Source: Amazonocrinis nigriterrae CENA67
GTDB taxonomy: Bacteria; Cyanobacteriota; Cyanobacteriia; Cyanobacteriales; Nostocaceae
Assembly (NCBI RefSeq): GCF_016056305.1
Contig: NZ_JAECZC010000099.1
Span: 2,192 to 35,452, forward strand
Direction: 5' to 3'
DNA: 33,261 nucleotides
The notes beneath the pieces are model-generated. The model searched no databases and was not told the origin of the DNA. It saw only the letters and a program-made list of their open reading frames with translations. Both the position numbers and the translations under genes were made by a program. Positions 31,627 through 33,261 of the stretch are shown in pieces. Each line of letters starts with the position of its first letter. Position 1 is the first letter of the stretch.

Positions 31627-32568
31627 ATGTCTAAAATTTTACTCCCCTTTGCTAAACTTCCTATTGCCAGCAAATTGCTTACCTCTAGCGTATTTGTAGC
31701 ATTACTGGTGACTCTCGACGCAACTGTACTGGCTCAACCATCAACAGCACCAATACCGACTCAATCTCAACCAAATCAACAGAAAAACTCTGTTGCTCAG
31801 CAATTATTGGGACAATGGCAAATTAAAGACCCAATATCTTCAAGCTCACTCAACTTTCTCTTTGCTCCAGAAGGCAAATTATTTATTTATATTCTCAATT
31901 CCGGTAATTCTAGTGCTGCCGAATTGAAGTATCGCATTAACCCGATACCAAAACCCATGCATCTAGATGTTATACTTTCCAACAACCAAAAACCAGTGTT
32001 GACAATTTTTGAATTGACTGCTAATGGTCAGTTGCGATTACAATTAGAAGGTACTAATCCCGGACAACCCAGACCTCAAGCTTTTTCTTCTGAAGTTTCC
32101 GTCTTCCAAAAAGTTTCCAATTCTACGACATTACCTGAAAATGTTAAACTTACCAATCCCTATGGCAGCGAACCAGAAAGCAATCAAACAACATCTGATG
32201 GCAAAGTATATATTGGCACTATAAACCGCGCACAACAGGCTTATTATCTAGAGTACGGAAAATTTAGCCCAACACTTGGGCAACTTCAGATTGGGATTAA
32301 ACCGGAGACTGAGAACTACCGCTTTCGCATTCTTAACCAAGGCAACCAGAACCAAAGTAAAATGACAGTCAGCACCGCAACTGCCAAAAAACCTGAACTC
32401 AAAAGCTATACAGGCGTTGTTTTTACTCAAAAAGTTCAAGGTGAACTATTGACACAGGCAGCTATTTGTGAAACTGATAAACCTTCAACCATACCACCAG
32501 TTACACCAAAAATACCTGTGAAAGAATCTCAGGCAGTTGAATGTCCAAGAGGTTCACATTTGTTATAA
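31627..32568 (+). CDS. secreted type IV pilin-like G/H domain protein
   Basis: A 313-residue protein with an N-terminal hydrophobic signal (LLTSSVFVALLVTLDATVLA, 17-36) followed by a Pro/Gln/Ser-rich linker. Residues 55-165 form a lipocalin-like or beta-rich part (LLGQWQIKDPISSSSLNFLF). Residues 195-285 resemble the cyanobacterial pilin-like G/H domain: VYIGTINRAQQAYYLEYGKF and TLGQLQIGIKPETENYRFRI. Two C-terminal cysteines (around AAICETDKP and VECPRGSH) could form a disulfide. It may be a periplasmic or surface protein. 12 bases precede purN. Confidence 0.72.
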   Translation: MSKILLPFAKLPIASKLLTSSVFVALLVTLDATVLAQPSTAPIPTQSQPNQQKNSVAQQLLGQWQIKDPISSSSLNFLFAPEGKLFIYILNSGNSSAAELKYRINPIPKPMHLDVILSNNQKPVLTIFELTANGQLRLQLEGTNPGQPRPQAFSSEVSVFQKVSNSTTLPENVKLTNPYGSEPESNQTTSDGKVYIGTINRAQQAYYLEYGKFSPTLGQLQIGIKPETENYRFRILNQGNQNQSKMTVSTATAKKPELKSYTGVVFTQKVQGELLTQAAICETDKPSTIPPVTPKIPVKESQAVECPRGSHLL

Positions 32569-32580
32569 GATAGATTCCCT

Positions 32581-33255
32581 ATGAGTGAATCTTTCCCAAT
32601 CAATACTGCCACTGCTAGCTTAATTTCTCCTAACATTTCCAGTCAAGAACTTACACAAAGCTCTCCCTTAAAACTGGGAATTATGGCTTCTGGCAATGGC
32701 AGCAACTTTGAGGCAATTGCCCAAGCTATTGCAGATGGGCAAATCAACGCCCAAATTCAAGTTTTGATTTATAATAATCCCTCAGCCAAAGCACCAGTCA
32801 GGGCAGCGAAGAGGGGTGTAGAAGCTGTTTTATTGAATCATCGTGACTACAAAAGTCGTCAAGTATTTGACACGAAAATTGTGCAAACTTTGCAGCAGTA
32901 CAATGTCGAATGGGTGATTCTGGCAGGCTGGATGCGAGTGCTAACACCAGTATTAATTGATGCTTTTGCTGACAAAATCATCAATATTCATCCGAGTTTG
33001 TTGCCTAGTTTTAAAGGAATCAATGCTGTAGAACAAGCTTTGCAGGCTGGGGTAAAAATTGCAGGCTGTACAGTACATCTGGTTTCTTTAGAAGTAGACA
33101 GCGGCCCAATATTGATTCAAGCTGCTGTGCCAGTGCTGCCAGACGATACAGTAGAAACACTCCACGCCAGAATCCAAATTGAGGAACATCGAATTTTACC
33201 ACAGGCGATCGCTCTAGCAGCAGCTGGGCAGGGGAGCAGGGGAGCGGGGGAGTAG
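32581..33255 (+). CDS. purN: phosphoribosylglycinamide formyltransferase
   Basis: A 224-residue GAR transformylase that moves a formyl group from 10-formyl-tetrahydrofolate to GAR in purine synthesis. It shows LGIMASGNGSNFEAIAQAI (phosphate-binding), VEWVILAGWMRVLTP, the catalytic NIHPSLLPSFKG with Asn and His, and VDSGPILIQAAV with the catalytic Asp. An N-terminal extension of about 30 Ser/Thr-rich residues precedes the core. The last residues (GQGSRGAGE) are coded by a purine-rich repeat that runs past the stop. Confidence 0.95.
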   Translation: MSESFPINTATASLISPNISSQELTQSSPLKLGIMASGNGSNFEAIAQAIADGQINAQIQVLIYNNPSAKAPVRAAKRGVEAVLLNHRDYKSRQVFDTKIVQTLQQYNVEWVILAGWMRVLTPVLIDAFADKIINIHPSLLPSFKGINAVEQALQAGVKIAGCTVHLVSLEVDSGPILIQAAVPVLPDDTVETLHARIQIEEHRILPQAIALAAAGQGSRGAGE

Positions 33256-33261
33256 GGGAGC
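33228..33261. repeat. GCAGGGGA repeats at the purN end
   Basis: GCAGGGGAGCAGGGGAGCGG and further units reach the window edge. They are the same type as 29720-29772 and code the last residues of PurN before the TAG at 33253. Confidence 0.75.

Noticed and set aside
1-33261. tRNA or rRNA genes
   Set aside because: No cloverleaf-like sequence with a T-loop GTTCRANNC in the right setting and no rRNA-like stretch was noticed; a covariance-model scan would be needed to exclude a tRNA fully.

Overview
The window is chromosomal DNA of a filamentous, probably heterocyst-forming cyanobacterium (Nostoc/Anabaena/Calothrix-like). The grounds are frequent HIP1 octamers (GCGATCGC), chlB for dark protochlorophyllide reduction, a ycf37-like photosystem I assembly gene, a fraC-fraD-fraE filament-integrity cluster, and many short intergenic repeats of the kind common in Nostocales.

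Layout. 1-890: the end of an IS630-type element whose transposase is read in two frames, running off the left edge. 866-1993 (minus): three overlapping small genes of unknown function, the last with a possible HEPN-like helical fold. 2125-2299: a degenerate three-repeat CRISPR array. 2406-3067 (minus): a HigB/HigA-type toxin-antitoxin pair. 3280-13812 (minus): an almost gapless operon of eleven genes encoding a type III-D CRISPR effector: Cas10 with a GGDD cyclase motif but no N-terminal HD, Csx10, four separate Cas7-family RAMP proteins, a probable Cas11, a possible Csx19, a CARF protein with a RelE/HigB-like C-terminus, a PD-(D/E)XK nuclease-like protein, and a last gene that looks like a helical small subunit joined to an OB-like domain. 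Just upstream, 13916-14221 is csx3 (Crn3), a cyclic tetra-adenylate ring nuclease family. No cas1, cas2 or cas6 is present, so adaptation and crRNA processing must come from elsewhere.

14368-24629 is mainly core genome: an orphan ABC ATPase, serC, rpmI-rplT, a solute-binding protein, ycf37, a DapF homologue with both catalytic cysteines changed to serine, a copper amine oxidase, a small decayed reading frame translationally linked to a small gene, and chlB with a strong terminator. 24708-26394 holds two more toxin-antitoxin loci (higBA and a YefM/YoeB-type pair whose toxin carries a nonsense codon) around a 153-bp palindromic MITE-like repeat. 26549-33261: a tandem-domain cobalamin adenosyltransferase, fraCDE, a sugar ABC permease, a secreted pilin-G/H-like protein and purN.

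How the genes work together: the inferred CRISPR circuit is target RNA binding by the Cas7/Csx10 backbone, cyclic oligoadenylate synthesis by Cas10, activation of the CARF-RelE protein (a predicted mRNA interferase/translation inhibitor), and signal removal by Csx3. The most unusual parts are the CARF-RelE effector, the nuclease embedded in the operon, the unexplained last gene, and the paired Cys-to-Ser DapF homologue.
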